From Rhytidiadelphus loreus (Eukaryota > Streptophyta > Bryopsida > Hypnales > Hylocomiaceae): DNA of 64,000 nt. Each line of letters starts with the position of its first letter. The stretch's first letter is position 1. The stretch covers positions 91,215,447 to 91,279,446 of the forward strand of contig OX344761.1 in NCBI GenBank assembly GCA_947034895.1, in the 5' to 3' direction. A model generated the notes under the pieces. It made no database searches and was not told the DNA's origin. It saw nothing but the letters and a program-made list of their open reading frames with translations. A program made the translations under genes and the position numbers. Positions 47,880-60,649 of the stretch are shown here, piece by piece.

Positions 47880-48300
47880 AAAAGAGTGGGTCCAGCCCCT
47901 AAGGGTGGCCCAGCCCGTAAAAGAGTCCAGTCCAGGTCGGGGCAAGCCCAGCCCGTCGGAGGGAGTCAGTCCGGGTACCCAGCGTCGGGAGGTCAGTCCG
48001 GGTAACCAACCATCGGGGAGTCAGTCCGGGTAAGCGTCGGGAGGTCAGTCTGGGTAACCAGCCCGTCGGGGAGTCAGTCCGGGTAACCAAGCGTTGAGGA
48101 GTCAGTCAGGGGACCCAGCCGTCGGAGGGGGGGAGTCCAGCCCGTCGGGGAGTCAGTTAAGGGACCCAACCCGTCGGGGGGTCAGTCCGGGTAGCCAGCG
48201 TCGGGGGGAAGGAGTCCAGCCCGTCGGGGGGGGCAGTCAAGGTAGTCCATCTCGTAGAGAGGTCCAGTCCAGGTCGGGTGGTCCAACTCATAGAAAGTCC
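47880..48300. repeat. GC-rich tandem repeat in LTR-like element 1
   Basis: About 15 degenerate units of 25-30 bases built on GTCGGGGAGTCAGTCCGGGT followed by AACCAGCCC. Strong G/C strand asymmetry. No open frame is maintained. It lies downstream of the candidate promoter. Confidence 0.85.
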
Positions 48301-49089
48301 AGTTCAAGGGGGTTTGGGGGGAAATAAAGTTCGGGAAAGGAAGTTAGAATTAGAGGGGGTAGGGGGGAATTAAGGGCCCTTGGCCGAGGGGAATGAGAAA
48401 AAAAGGGAAGGGAAGAGGAACATAAGAGGAAGATTCCGCTCCAAGAACTCCAACCTGCACGCACGTCCTCACCACAACATCACTCCAACATCTAATGGGA
48501 GAAGGTTGGGGAAGATAAGAGGCTAAATAGGAAGGCAAGGAAGAAGATGACCAAGAGTAGCCTTGGTTAGTGTGCACGGAAATCTCCCAAAGTTCCCCAT
48601 GGCCATTAGAAGGAGGATTAGGATGACGCAAAGATGACAACGTAAGGTGGTAGTTAGGTTTGCAAGAAGTTAGCGTCATAGTTGTAAGACCCCCATTAAG
48701 GGGTGGTTGGGAATAGTACCAAGGCAAAAGAAAAGAGGAGATAAGGAGAAGGAAGAACGCCTTAGGGTACTAGAGTGTAATATTTCTTTCTACAACTAAG
48801 CCGTAGGCATTTGAACCTCTCAAAATACGTCTCTACTATGGAATACGAGCACGCGGCCGGAGGTATGGAGGAAAATGTCGCGCATGCCAACAACGATAAG
48901 GTGAGTCAGTAAATTAATCCCCAGTGCTTTTCTTTTAATTTGTGCTAAATTTTGTTAAGTAGTGATTAATGTCGATTAGCAAATAGGAATTAGGGTGGAC
49001 CTTAAGTTTAGACATAGAAGTTTATCGATAGGGCTAGAAGTATCTAACCCCTCTCATACATAGAAGTTCATCGTAACAACAGCCAAATT

Positions 49090-49685
49090 AGATTAGGATA
49101 GGATAGGAATTAGATTACAAAACAAGGTAGAACAGGATAGGATAGGACTAGGGATTAGTAACCGTTAGGGTAAAAATTCAACCAAGAAGTTAAACATTAA
49201 ATTAGGACAAAATAATCCAATTAGGAGTGAAGGTTAAATTAGCAAATCACAATTACCTTAGGTGATAAAGACATAGGGTCAAGGGTAGAAAGTAAAAAGA
49301 GAGATTAGATTAAAAAGTTAAATTAGATTAGAAGATTAAATTAGGAAAAAAGATAAGATAAATCAGATTAGAAGATTAAATTAAATTAGGGGATAAATTA
49401 GATCAAAGATAAATTAGATTAGAAAATTAAATTAAGATTAGAAGATTAAATTAAATTAGGGAAGAAGATAAATTAAATTAAGAAAAAAAGGATAAATTAA
49501 ATTAGGGGATAAATTAGATAAAAGATAAATTAGATTAAAAAATTGAATTAGGAAAAAAGGATAAATTAAATTAGGGGATCGATTAGATAAAAGATAAATT
49601 AGATTAGAAAATTAAATTAAGAAAGAGGATCAATTAAATTAGGAAAAAAGATAACTTAGATTAGGAAAAAAAAACCAATCAACTT
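49090..49685. repeat. Purine-rich ATTAGATTAAA-type low-complexity tract in element 1
   Basis: Irregular repeats of AAATTAGATTAG, GATAAATTAAATTAGG and similar, period about 17-24 bases. Confidence 0.75.
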
Positions 49686-50010
49686 AGGAAACCATGGAAG
49701 GAACTTAGGTAATCCCTCCTCAGCCTTAGGAAAGGTCAATTAGCCTCAGATTCCCATAGATTAGGATAGATTCGGTGGTAGTTCGCATAGGTTGCCGTTA
49801 GGGGACGGTTAGCCCGAACTATTCCCTCACCAATTGGGGGCAACTCCATTGTCACCTGCGAAACTAGGAACTTAGAAAAGAAGATCCATTGCTTGGAAGG
49901 CACAATGGACCTACGCTTAGTCACCCATTAGGTTAGAATTTCGTTAACCCCTAAAACCTGGTTGTGTCCGATTAATTACCAAGGGTGGGTAATTAAGCGC
50001 CCATAGGGGG

Positions 50011-50737
50011 CTGCTGGGCCTCCGCCCTCTGGACTCTTCAGGATTGGGCAAAAGCGTCCTCGCTTTTGGGAGAACCGTAAAGCTAGGAGCTGTCCAGCTT
50101 GTTGGCCAGTTGTGAGGTAGTCCCCCAATCCTCGTGGATTCTCCTCTCGGGATTTGTATCACTGTCTGCGGAGTCGTGTTGCCTTCCTGCTCGTACCACC
50201 CCAGCCACTCGTTTTCTTTGGCTTGGGGAAGAATATCCGTAAGCAGGTCATGCCATTGGGTCTATATGGACTCCACCGCGACTCTCCAAGCACCTGCCTC
50301 CTCTGGCTTGAGGCCGAATTTGGCCGTGACTTCATTGGCCGTTATTAGCCGGCCTTGGTTTTGGGCGTCCTTGATCTGTCTCAGACCTTTCTTATGGAAC
50401 TGGGCTGCTCTGGATTTGGAGAAGCCAGGGCCGATGGTGGTGGTGAAGCTGGACCACCAAAACGGCTCTCCACTCACTTCTTCCGGGGTTTTGGAATTGC
50501 TGGGGAGGATCTCATGCATTATTTTCCTCCACGAGAGCCCTGTTCTGTTCCAGGCAATAGAGCCTTTGTGCATCTGAAATTGGGGGACCGTGAAAAATTC
50601 CATGCTTGGGGTCCATCTTCCATTCTTCCTCTGGCATATGGCTGGAAATTCCGCAGTCTATGTCTGAGGAGCTTGTGAAGGTTGGACATGCCGGGTTCGC
50701 ATGCCTTGAGTATCCATTTGGTCATCAAAGCCGTGAG
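50011..50737 (-). pseudogene. LINE ORF2, middle piece between the two LTR-like elements
   Basis: On the minus strand: ALTALMTKWILKACEPGMSN, LHKLLRHRLRNFQPYARGR, FWWSSFTTTIGPGFSKSR, AAQFHKKGLRQIKDAQNQGR and FGLKPEEAGAWRVAVESI. This is the linker between the reverse transcriptase and the C-terminal zinc region in plant LINEs. With one AGCGT removed, the frame from the right piece (GGLNMINPQDA) reads directly into ALTALMTKW. Frameshifts near 50600. Confidence 0.88.
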
Positions 50738-52844
50738 AGCGTTGTGAGTGTTTCTAACTCCACCCTTAAGTCAGAAAGTTGCACACAGGTTCTAGCAGCA
50801 TAAGTTAGCAAATTGAAAGGGTGAAATGTAAACGTAGTGTTTTTTGGCCTTCCAAGCAATGGACACTTTGTTATGTTGATTTTTACCTAATTTAAGTACT
50901 TCAAAACACTCTAATAGTTAAGAAATAAAGGTTGTTGAGGGTTGGTTGATTGTGATTTAAACTTCTAGCTAAACTAAAATTCTACCTAAACTAAATCAAA
51001 GAATACAATTTGCCCTTTCCAAAATGGTAAAGCAAGTTGGATTCTGATATTCCTAATGAAAGTTATGTGTGGATGAAATTCGTACCTAATTCTATCCTAA
51101 AAACTTCATCCGTCAACTAAAAATAGCAAATTAATGTAAAATAAATCTAAATTTCAGGGTTGAAAGGTTAATTAAGTTATCTAACGGAATTTTTAGAGAA
51201 AACCTAATTTTGACCTATTTTAAGATTTTTCATCCAAAATTAGGTCAAATCTTCATCCACACTTTAATCTTTTCAAAGTAAAGTAATTTAAAAAGTAAAA
51301 GGTGGATTTAGAATCTTCAAAAGATTCTTTAAAAGATTATGTTTTCAAAAGATTCCCTAGTCGTGCCTTGAGAATATTCCTAATTGTTCTTTAATTAATC
51401 CTAATTCTAAGTTATTATTCTAATTTTAGTGAATTTTTAGGGTTTTATGGTTTTTATGAGTAAAGTGATTAATTAACTTCTTGTTAAGATAAAAAAGTAA
51501 GAATTTAGAACTTTTAGGTGAAAACTTTTAACTGAATGAAAATTCCCCTTGGTTGGATGGAATTCGTTCCTTTAATAATTTTCAAGATAATAAGTAGATA
51601 AATTAGGTTTTTGACTTCCCCTAATTATTCTAATATTCCCTAAGTTCCTAAATTAAATTAGATTCCTTTTGAGATTCTTTTGGATGAGATTACTATTTCG
51701 TTTTCCAAATTAATTCAAAGTTAATCTAATTATTACCTTTACGATTTTAGTTAAATTTTCAAAGGTTCTCTAACAATTTAAATTCTACTAGCTATTGGAT
51801 TTTTTTAGTTTTAATTTTCTAATCTAAATTTTTAAAGAATGAAAGCAAAAGAAAAGACAAAAGATCAATTTTTAAATCATACCTTGGTGTCAAGAATGTC
51901 GATCGTCCCGTCATCGCAAAACACCATCATGATTGTCTCCTCAAAATTCTCCATTGTCTTTCATGAATTTGAAAGAAATCTTAGTATTATTGTTTCTAAA
52001 CCTATCTAAAAAGTCCAAGTTTGTTAGTTTTGGCAATTTAAAACTAATCCTTTGATTTTAGAAAATTAAATTAAATGATAAATTTAATTCATTTTTCCCA
52101 AGTTTTCAATGAATAGTAGTTTTATTCGTTTGCCAAATTTTTAATAGTTTTTAGTTTAATATTCCAAAGATATTAGTTGTCTTTTGTTTTTATCTATTTG
52201 GCTTATTAGGCCTAATAAAACAAATTCCCAAACTACAAACAAACAACTAATTTGGCTTTGGAATCCTAATTAATAACTAAAACCAAATGGATGAATAGTA
52301 TTCTAATAAAATAATAAAAAACAATCAAAAACAATTCTATCGATGAATAGTAGAAAGAATAAACCGAATAAACAATACCAAAACAATTAGTTGATGAATA
52401 GTTAGATTCTCACCTTAATATTTGTTTAATCGTTGAATTCCTTCTCGTGGCAAATTCCTTCCTTCTTATTCTTCTCCTCCTTCCAACTTGGTTTATTGTT
52501 GTTGTTGTTGCTGAAGTCTTGGCTATGGGTTTTTGTTGACAATGGTTTCATAAAGAGAAGTGAGAGAATTAGTTCGTAGAAATTCTCAAAATCTATCCAT
52601 GGCTCCAACTGCCGGCATAAGATATTGTTTTCATGAATGAGTGTTACCTTTAAAGTTTGATTTTCAAGCTGTGATTTCAAGTTGGGAAGGCCTGGTTACA
52701 CATTCAGTTCAGCTGGAGGGCATGCTCAGTTAGCAGGAGTTGGGCGTAAGCTGTCCTCTCTGCAGTCAAGCCTGCAGCCGCTGCCATGTGTCGGTACGGG
52801 AATGGCCGACTGCCCCGGCCGTTCCCGTTCGCTCCCGTTGGTTC

Positions 52845-52962
52845 CCTGCCTTGGGCTGTCCCGCCTTGGGCTGTCCCGACTTGTGTTGTCCCGACCTTGG
52901 GCTGTTCCGACCTTGGGCTGTTCCGCCTTGGCTGTCCCGACCTTGGGCTGTTCCGCCTTGCA
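52845..52962. repeat. Tandem CCTTGGGCTGTYCCG units in element 2
   Basis: Seven units of 16-19 bases (CCTTGGGCTGTCCCG, CCTTGGGCTGTTCCG and variants) in a GC-rich patch. Confidence 0.85.
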
Positions 52963-53318
52963 CTCTGATTTTTGGTTATTTAAAAAGGTCAAACCCACCT
53001 TTTCTTTAGAAATAAGAACCAACCAAAAGAATGAAAGCAATGATATGAAAAATAATTCTTTTGGATGAGAATTATGTTAACTAAATTTTTAAGAAAAAAA
53101 CTTCAAAGTAAAACAACTAACAACAAAACCCCACTAGTTTAGAAGGTCCAATACCTTCACACTTACACAAGCAAAAGAGAAATAATTCAAAAGCTTTTAG
53201 ACCTTAAATAAGTTTCAAAAGAACCTTATTCCGTTGATTCCTTTGGTTCAAAGCTTCGCCATGTGGTTTAAATTCACGATTAGATGGTCAATTTAAAAGT
53301 AAATTTTAACCTTTAGAA

Positions 53319-53520
53319 TCAAAGCTCCGCCGTGCGGGAGCAACCCCAGGAATTGACGGTTAAATCAAAGTTTTCAAGTACCCGTTTCTAGGTTTCAAAG
53401 TCAAAGCTCCGCCATGCGGGAGCAACCCCAGGAATTAACAGTCAAATCAAAGTTTCAAGTACCCGTTTCCAGGTTTCAAAGTCAAAGCTCCGCCGTGCGG
53501 GAGCAACCCCAGGAATAACC
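53319..53520. repeat. 81-bp tandem repeat, 2.5 units, in element 2
   Basis: TCAAAGCTCCGCCRTGCGGG followed by AGCAACCCCAGGAAT begins at 53319, 53401 and 53482. The inverse motif CGGCGAAGCTTTG recurs four times in element 1 (47502-47810), showing that both elements carry this sequence. A 30-base block with GTACACATGACAGTGTTTAA is also repeated at 53571 and 53652. Confidence 0.85.
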
Positions 53521-54206
53521 AGTATCCAAGGTCTCAAACTAGTGTTTTGAAACTTAATTCTTAAAGGAGGTACACATGACAGTGTTTAACCGAACATTAA
53601 AAACTAATTTCCAAAATTTAAGTTAAAGTTCTAGTTTAATCACTAAAGGAGGTACACATGACAGTGTTTAACCGAACATTAGCAATTATTCAAACCAAAC
53701 ACCCGTTATACAACGAGTTTTGGCACGGGGTGATGCTCAAAACCTTTTGGCAAAGTCCAGCCTTGCCGCTTTAAAGTTTTAAGTTCACAGACTATTCTCA
53801 ATTCACGCAAATGGTTGGTTAGTATTCAAAAGAACAATAAAATCAAAGTAGAGTTTGGGCACTACTCCCACAACTTCCAAAATGTCAAAGATTTGGGGCT
53901 TGAAGCCTCCAGATTCAAGAAATAAGTTAGTTAACACAAACAACACTAGAGTTAGGGGATTTCCTCCACCTAAACTCTTTGAAAAGCAAAGTTTTGGGGC
54001 TTGAAGCCTCCAAATTCAAACAAGAAAAGAAAACAAAGCTTTGAAGGGGCCCTCCGGACCTTCAAAGTACAAGAGAGAACAAGAAAATAGAAGAAAATAG
54101 CCAAAATTTGGCTTTAAAAAGTGCTCCGACAAGTGTCGGTAGCACAACAAGAGCAACAACAAGAATGAAACAAAGAATGAGGGCCACGAACAACCTCGAG
54201 GAAGGG

Positions 54207-54215
54207 CCTTATATA
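54207..54215 (-). promoter_or_regulatory. Candidate LTR promoter TATA box, element 2
   Basis: On the minus strand, TATATAAGG followed by CCCTTCC, about 1.56 kb from the element's 5' end at 55777, equivalent to 47089 in element 1. Confidence 0.5.
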
Positions 54216-55782
54216 CTCGCTCCCGGCCCCTCCCCGGTAAGTTGTTCGTAAAATTATCTTTACTTTCAATCTAGATATTTCGCTAAACTACCTAAACGTA
54301 TTTTCTAAATAATCTTTGTTTAATGGGAAGGAAGGTTCTCAAGCGAGTTCCTTCTAGGCCCTAAATGGCCTTAGAATCTTTTCCCAAATCAAATATTTGA
54401 TTTTCCCAAAGATATTTTGAAAACCTACCTAATTAACCAAGGTATTTTGTGTTTTAATCTAGGGTTAGTTCTAAATTGGCTTTCTTTAGTCCAAAAGATG
54501 GCTTCTTACGCAAGACAAGTATCTTGGGCAAATCCAATCTTCGATTTTACAAGAGATATTTGCAAAATCAACTCAGATTAATAAAAAATTACCTTTTAAA
54601 AGTCAAACTAAGGGCTGACCCTCTCTATCTTTTGAGGGACAACTCGAAACTAAAAACAAACTGCACCATCACGTTCAGAAGACCCCAATTAGCTTGAAGG
54701 ATCCCTTACCCCTACTTCTCCAGCCGTTTTAAAGCGCAAATTTGAGTCACGATAACTCAGAACAAAAGTTAAAAAGCTAACTTTTGGAGTTTGCGTCTTT
54801 TGATGAAATTGTCAGTCCTGGGTGGTTTAGAATATTCGTGGGAGTAAGAATTGACCCTTGAAATGCTCCATTCAGACACCGCTAGCTCCTGGTTCGCCGG
54901 TCAACCTGCCGCCAAGTTGTAAATTCTTGTAAAATTCGCTGTTGGTTCTAATTCTGGTACTTGGGAATGTCGGAATGTCTTCAAACTTGACAGGGCTCTT
55001 TATTGGCACACAAAACACTATCCTAATTTTTAGTGAGATTTTACCGCAACATTGGTAATTTCTAGGAATTTACGAAATGCAGTTTTAAGCGGTTGACTTC
55101 CCATGGAGTCATCGTGGAGTTTTGTAAAATCCCGAAACTTTTGGGCAATCTTCTATAAGATGTCCATCAACTAAGGGCAAAACCAAATCTCCAATAAGAA
55201 TGCTATTTTTAGCAATTCTTTAATAATTTCCACCCGGGGGGAAATTATTCTTGATACCGGGGGAATCTTGGATGATCGAGCTTCTATTTGACCTCCTGGC
55301 ATGCTTTGACCTAGAAAAGCACCTCTCTGTATGTTCCAATCATCATTTCCTCCATCTTGGTCTGTAAATGAATGTATTTCTCAAAATTACCTGCAAACAA
55401 TAAATCTAACTCTTTCGAGTTGGATTTGGACTGACTCGGACTAGATTCTAACTTTTAACCAGTTTGTTACATGTATACTTATAGCTGTTGTATTACATGA
55501 ACAAGACACTAGGACTAGTTAACTCTCAAATTCTCACATCGCTCAGAATTACTGACTTAACTACTTATTTCTACTAATAAGACCTAAAATTAGTGAAAAT
55601 GCAACGTTCTTCATGTTTCACACATTTAAGGCCATGACACGCCTCTTTGGTAGGAACTTCTACCAAAACCCACAATAATTGTATTTTTATAAGTTTTTTC
55701 CTATTTTTCACTTAAAAATGAACTAAAAATCGCGAAAAATAAGTTCAGAGTTCCAAGTGCCAACTTGAGGGCTCACAAGCGT

Positions 55783-58700
55783 CTTGCGGGTTTATCATGT
55801 TGAGTCCTCCTTCGTCTCTTGGTTAGCAGCATTGAATCCACGAGACCTTGTATCTAGTGCGATTCTCCCCTCCGAACCACATATAGCTGGCTGCTATTAA
55901 GGTTGCCTTACGGATTCCGGCTTGAGTTCCTTCCCAAATAGCGACAAAAAAAATCATTGAAGAAAGCAAGACACTGTTCACTATGACCCCTCTTCCTGTT
56001 GAGTTGACCTTGGCTGTGCACCATTTTTGGAGCTGCCTTGTCATTCTTTCTTGTAGAAAGGTATCTATCGAGGGCGTTGCTATGCTCATGCCGAAGGGTG
56101 TGCCAAGAAGTTTGGTGAGATTGTCACCGTCTACCCATGTGATCCCTAGCTATTGGGTCCAGTCGGGCCGCTCCGGTTCCTCTCTTGAGTGCCAGTATCC
56201 GCAAGACTTGAGCCAGTTTAAGACGAAGCTTGCAACGCTGCAAAAGCGATCCAACAGCGCAACCATCACAAGGACGGAGTCCCGTTCCGCGAGGAGAGTG
56301 AGGGAGGTATCGTCTACGAATTAGGCGATGGCCTGTTGCTTTGCATCTCCCGGCAGCTTGATCCCTTTTATAAGCCCCTTAGCCACGCTCTTTTTAACCA
56401 TTGTGTTTAGCACTTTTGCAACGATCAAGAAGAAGTACAGGGCTAACGGGCACCCCTGCCTCACCCCTCGCATGATTGAAAATGACGGCGACTTTGATCC
56501 GTTGACTTTAACTGACGCCCTGGCGCCTTTGAATAGGAGTTCCGTCATAGAGATGAAGCTTGGTGGGAGCCGCATTGCCGTCATTGATCGTGAAAGGAAT
56601 ACCCAATCAACGGTGTCAAAAGCTTTGGAGAAGTCAAGCTTAAGAAAAATCAGGGCTTGCTTCGAAAGTTCGGCCCATCCGATTGTTTCATGTGTCAACA
56701 TTATGTTGTCTAGAATGAATCAAAGGGGTAGATACGCCGATTGATCAGAATTGATGATCTCCATGAGCACTGGCTGGAGTCTGCTCTGTAGTGCCTTGGC
56801 AAATTTTTTGTAGGCAACATTAAGGAGAGTGATTGGTCGCCAATTGGTTAGCTTGGACTTGTCCCCACCTTTGTGAATCAACGAGATGAGTCATGTTGTG
56901 ACGCCGGGAGGGAGCTCATTATCTTTGACTGCCTTAGCGATCATTGTCAAGTAGTCCGATTTTATGAGTTCCCAATAGCACTTATAGAACTCAGTGAGCA
57001 CTCCGTCTGGTCCTGGGGCTTTCCTTGGGCTCAAACCTTGTATTGCTAGGTCGAGGTCTCCTGGGCCAATTGGTTTCCCCAGTAAGGCTTTCATTTTGTC
57101 TATGAGCCTGTTAGTCTATTACTGATACCCTCCAATGCGAGATCTTGGTTCCTGACCTGTAGCAGTGAGTGAGCTGGGGTGGAGTACAGGAGCTGGTAGA
57201 ACTTGGAGCAGATGTTCTCCAGGCTAGCTTGGTCACCCCTTTTTATTCCCTCGTCATCCTCCAATTCCGAGATGCTCGAGGCACCGGAGTGAGGCCTGGC
57301 AGCTTTGAAGAACTCGCCAGTGCACCTGTCCCCTGATTTGAGCCACTTGACACTACTTCTAATGCGTTGTCCGTCGGCCTCATGCTTACTGAAGGTTGCC
57401 AGTTCGGCAATAAGGGAACTGATCTTGACCTGCACCTCCTGATTGTAGAGAGATCTGTGCAGCTCGGCCTGTGCCCTTTCTAGCTTGCTCCTTAATTCCT
57501 GTTCCCTGGCTTTCCTTTCTATCGCTCTCCTCTTGCAGTATCCCTTATAGAACTTTACTACTTTTCTCAATTTCCCTGTGAACCCTTGTGGTTGGTCTTG
57601 CTGCTAAATCCTATGAATTTCCGCCTTGACTTCGGGGTCTCTCAGGTAGAAACAACTCATTTTGTATGCAGAGGTACAAGTGGGGGATGGAAGCACTTAG
57701 ATCGTGTGGGTGATTGGAAGGTGATCCAAGTGGCCTGAGTCGCCTCTTATAAAATACTGGGTCACCGGGGGTGGGCCAGCTCCACCCGTGTTGTATGAGT
57801 AGCAGCGATCTAGTCTGGCTAAGGACCTGAGGGCACCAATTTGCCTATTGTCCCACGAGAATCTGATTGCCTCACTGCCTGGGAAGTGGTTCGAGATGTC
57901 AAAGGTGTCCTTGAGCAGTGAAAAGCATTTGCTTTCTCCTATTGAGATTATACGCCCATTCATGTTTGATTTGTCTTCTTGGTTTTCAACAAAATTCCAG
58001 TCTCCCATCATAATCCTCGGCAGTCCCTTGGGAGCACGACTATTAGCTTCTCCCACAGCGCGCACCTCACCCTTACACTGTTTGAGGCGTAGACATTTAA
58101 TATGCTGATGTCTCCCCCTTCAATCCCCCTTAACCTCACCTATTGTGCGCGCCCGCATTGGGTGTGGCCAGTGCTACGTATGCGTTGCGCCATTTGTGGG
58201 GCTATCCACATGCAGATTCCCCCAGTCCCAGCTCCGGCTTCGCCTGTGGTATGACCGAATCCTATAGCCGCCTCTCTGCCCATGAAGGAGGCACGGGGCC
58301 AAAAGGAGTGACCTAGTTGTTCTAGCTTGGGCCCTCTCAGATGGTATTCCTGTAGGCATAATACATCAATATCCTTGAAGAGGCTTCAGTAGTAATTCCT
58401 CACAATGTCTGCCTTCCCTTCGTCGTTTAGGCCTTGGACGTTTTGAGATATTGTTGTGACTTTCATTGGAGTGTGGGGGGGAGGGGCGTCTGGAAATAAT
58501 ACGGTGGCTCTGCGACCTAGGCTCTCTTCTCTTCTCCGTGGGGTTTCACGGCTCTGTTGGAGGATGGAGGATCGGTGTCTTTTGGCTGTTTCAGAGGCTT
58601 CCAACCTCCTTGTTCTTTGGTCTGGGATTAAGCATTTCGGTTGTTGGACCAGGCGTTCTCCTTTATGCGTCAGGCTGAACCATCTAAGGAACTCCTCTCT

Positions 58701-58910
58701 CATCTCCTCAGGGATGCCTGCAATCGCAAGGGCGTTGGGCGTGGCCGGATTGTTGCATATTGGAGCGTGGGGGGTCTTGGAGGTGTCCTGCGTCGGGGCT
58801 AGAGTTGTGCGAATGTTTCCCAAGCCTGGGGGAAAGCTTTGGGCGGCCCCCTCTCTGTTTGGGATGTGCGCTGTAGAAGCAGAGGGGAATGCTGCGGCAT
58901 TAAGATCCAA
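55783..58910 (-). pseudogene. LINE ORF2, endonuclease and reverse transcriptase
   Basis: The frame opens near 58910 (MDLNAAAFPSAS). The endonuclease shows SQNVQGLND (58445), LCLQEYHLRG, RFSWDNRQ with RLDR, and GHLDHLPI. The reverse transcriptase shows SPRKAPGPDGVLTEFYK (57040), LIFLKLDFSKAFDTVDW (56650), MRGVRQGCPLALYFF (56460) and FVDD (56320), where the residue before F is now a stop. Then SYMWFGG and GGLNMINPQDA at the insertion point. Multiple stops and shifts. It nicks DNA and copies LINE RNA in active relatives. Confidence 0.9.
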
Positions 58911-59389
58911 TGCTCTTGTTGCTCCAGCTGGGTCTCTAGTTGTCAGTTCTTTGCTATGGGAGCATTCGGGGGGGGAAGCTGGGGGGGGAAAGGTGGGCCA
59001 ATTGGCACCTGACGAATCAGTCCATGAGGACCAAATCGTCCGGGGGAGCTCGTTCCTAATCCTGTTACAATGCTTATTTGCGGTGGTCCTCCATTCGGCA
59101 TTGGATGGCTCTCCTGTGTGTCCCTGTCAATCCTAACACTTTCGTTCCCTGGGTTGATGGTAGTCTCATCTCTGAGGCTTTGATCCCCCTTGTTTCCTCT
59201 TTGCCCTTCAGTCCGCGGATCGATCTCCATATTGTTGTTTTGATGTTCAACTTGGTTTTCCCTTTGTGGATGATGGGGTTGGGGCTGCTCCCAGACTATC
59301 ATCTGTTGCCGAAGATCTCTCCCTTGTCTTTGGTTGTGCTTCTGTAGGTTGGGTCCGCTGCCTATGTCACAATCTTCGGAAGCCGAGGT

Positions 59390-60649
59390 CTAGGGGCGCT
59401 GCCCTGAGCCTTGGTGTGTTCTCCTACTTCCTCCCTCGTTCCTCTCAGTCCCGCTTTTGCTTCCTGCTCCTCTTGCTGCGGCTTGCGGTATGGGGGGAGG
59501 TTTAGTTGCTTTCTTGTTCCGTCGTCCTATCGTGACCCAATCTCCTCCTTCTGCATCTGGGGATAAGCTGGATTCGCTTGGCGTGGGGATCGGTTCCTTC
59601 TGCCCACTGTTGCTGGGGGCTTCTCTTCTCTCCGAGGAGGCGTCACTGTCTATCAGGATCGTGGGGTTGTGGTTGCCGATGGGGGGAGGGGGGGGAGGGC
59701 CGCACAGAGACTCTCTGATATTTCTTCTCACCCCTACCGTTGCATCTGCTCTGCTGCTTCCTGGTGGTCTATGCTCATCGACATGTCCCGCTTTCTTTGT
59801 CTTCGAGCAATCCTTCATCGAGTGGTCTGTGGCGTGATAGAGCCTGCATCTTATTGGTAAATTGCAATAATCTACTTCGATGAATACCCTTTCCTGCGTG
59901 CCTTCGTTTACCATTGTTAGCTGCGTGGTCCATCCTTGGTCCGAGTGCATCGCCACACAAAAGCGTTGTTCCGACGAGGTAGGATTGCGCTTGTCACTGC
60001 CGATCAAGTCGCCCAGACCCCCTACAATTTCCTTGGACACTCCTAGGAATTCTCCGGGGATTCCCCTCAGGGTGATCCATGTTAGAACTTTCAGCTTCGC
60101 GGGGCACCTTGCGTTGAATCCTGAGGCCCACGTCTGAAGGATGCAGGTGCCCCACTTTGAGTGATGCAGCGTTAGCATGAGCAGCTTTTGGGTGGCAACG
60201 GTCTGTCTGGTTAGTACTTGGAAGAAACCTCTTTCCAGGTCCCTCCCCAATCCTACCCATTCCCCAATTTTTTATTGGAGCCCTGCCACCCAGTTCGTTA
60301 GCTCATTGTGCGATGGTTTACCGCCCACGAAGTAGGCCACTACTATGTGTTTTTGCAGGCGCTCGGTTTCCTTCTTAACTATCTCTTGATCAACTTTTAC
60401 TTCAATGGCAGTATTGCACAACAGAAAGCCCGCATAGCTACGTGCAAATCCTTCAGGGAGTGACTCACCAGGGGATGGTTTTGTTGGGTGCAGCTTTGCA
60501 TTCCTTCCCATACTGGCGACCGCAGCTACCAGCTCAGGCTCCACCTCATCCTTTCGTTGTAGTCCTTGTTCTGCCCCTGAGGAGCTGGGCAATGCTGGCG
60601 CGTGCTGCAATCTTGCTCTCACAGTGCTCGCGTACGATGTTTGCGCCAT
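59390..60649 (-). pseudogene. LINE ORF1 with zinc knuckle
   Basis: ATG at 60649 starts MAQTSYASTVRARLQ. One TAA (60274-60272) interrupts a frame that otherwise runs to 59390, about 419 codons. It has the plant LINE ORF1 core (LQKHIVVAYFVGGKPS, LERGFFQVLTRQ, LKVLTWITLRGIPG) and a knuckle C-x2-Y-x4-H-x4-C (CRLYHATDHSMKDC) in which the second Cys is Tyr. A Pro/Ser-rich tail with poly-Pro follows. It would bind LINE RNA. Confidence 0.85.

Larger units (their letters stand above)
45825..50005 (+). mobile_element. LTR-like element 1, 4.18 kb, probably a solo LTR
   Basis: It begins TGTGAGCTCC and ends GCGCCCATA (a decayed CA terminus), between GGGGG at 45820-45824 and 50006-50010. It matches element 2 (50743-55777) in inverse orientation: start, end, GGTAAAATCTCACTAAAAAT (46557), CTTGGCGGGGTTGACCGGCG (46690), and the TATA region. 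No gag or pol motifs, primer-binding site or internal direct repeat of the ends are seen. A 5-bp duplication and TG..CA-type ends fit an LTR. Similar sequence extends over the whole unit, so a solo LTR is the simplest reading. Confidence 0.75.
50743..55777 (-). mobile_element. LTR-like element 2, 5.04 kb, probably a solo LTR
   Basis: TGTGAGTGTT at the left and GAGGGCTCACA at the right, between AGCGT at 50738-50742 and 55778-55782. It is related to element 1 but inverted, so its own 5' end is at 55777. Shared text includes CTAATTTTTAGTGAGATTTT (55023) and CGCCGGTCAACC (54897). No internal coding region. It is diverged from element 1, so the two are separate insertions and not a pair of LTRs of one retrotransposon. 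Confidence 0.8.

Noticed and set aside
47880..48330. CRISPR-like or satellite array
   Set aside because: Units are contiguous and degenerate with no unique spacers; it is an internal tandem repeat of an LTR-like element.
52682..53068. Overlapping ORFs of 60-128 codons on both strands
   Set aside because: They arise from the CCTTGGGCTGTCCCG tandem repeat, which is open in several frames at once.
45825..55777. A single 9.95-kb transposon with 1-2 kb terminal inverted repeats
   Set aside because: The middle (50011-50737) is LINE ORF2 sequence that joins the flanking LINE pieces, and each half has its own 5-bp target duplication. The inverted repeats are two separate insertions of one family.
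58456..59136. 226-codon plus-strand ORF
   Set aside because: It is antisense to LINE ORF2/ORF1 and has no protein-like features. The same applies to 44688-45263, 50134-50577, 56328-56744, 59457-59837 and 60442-60882.
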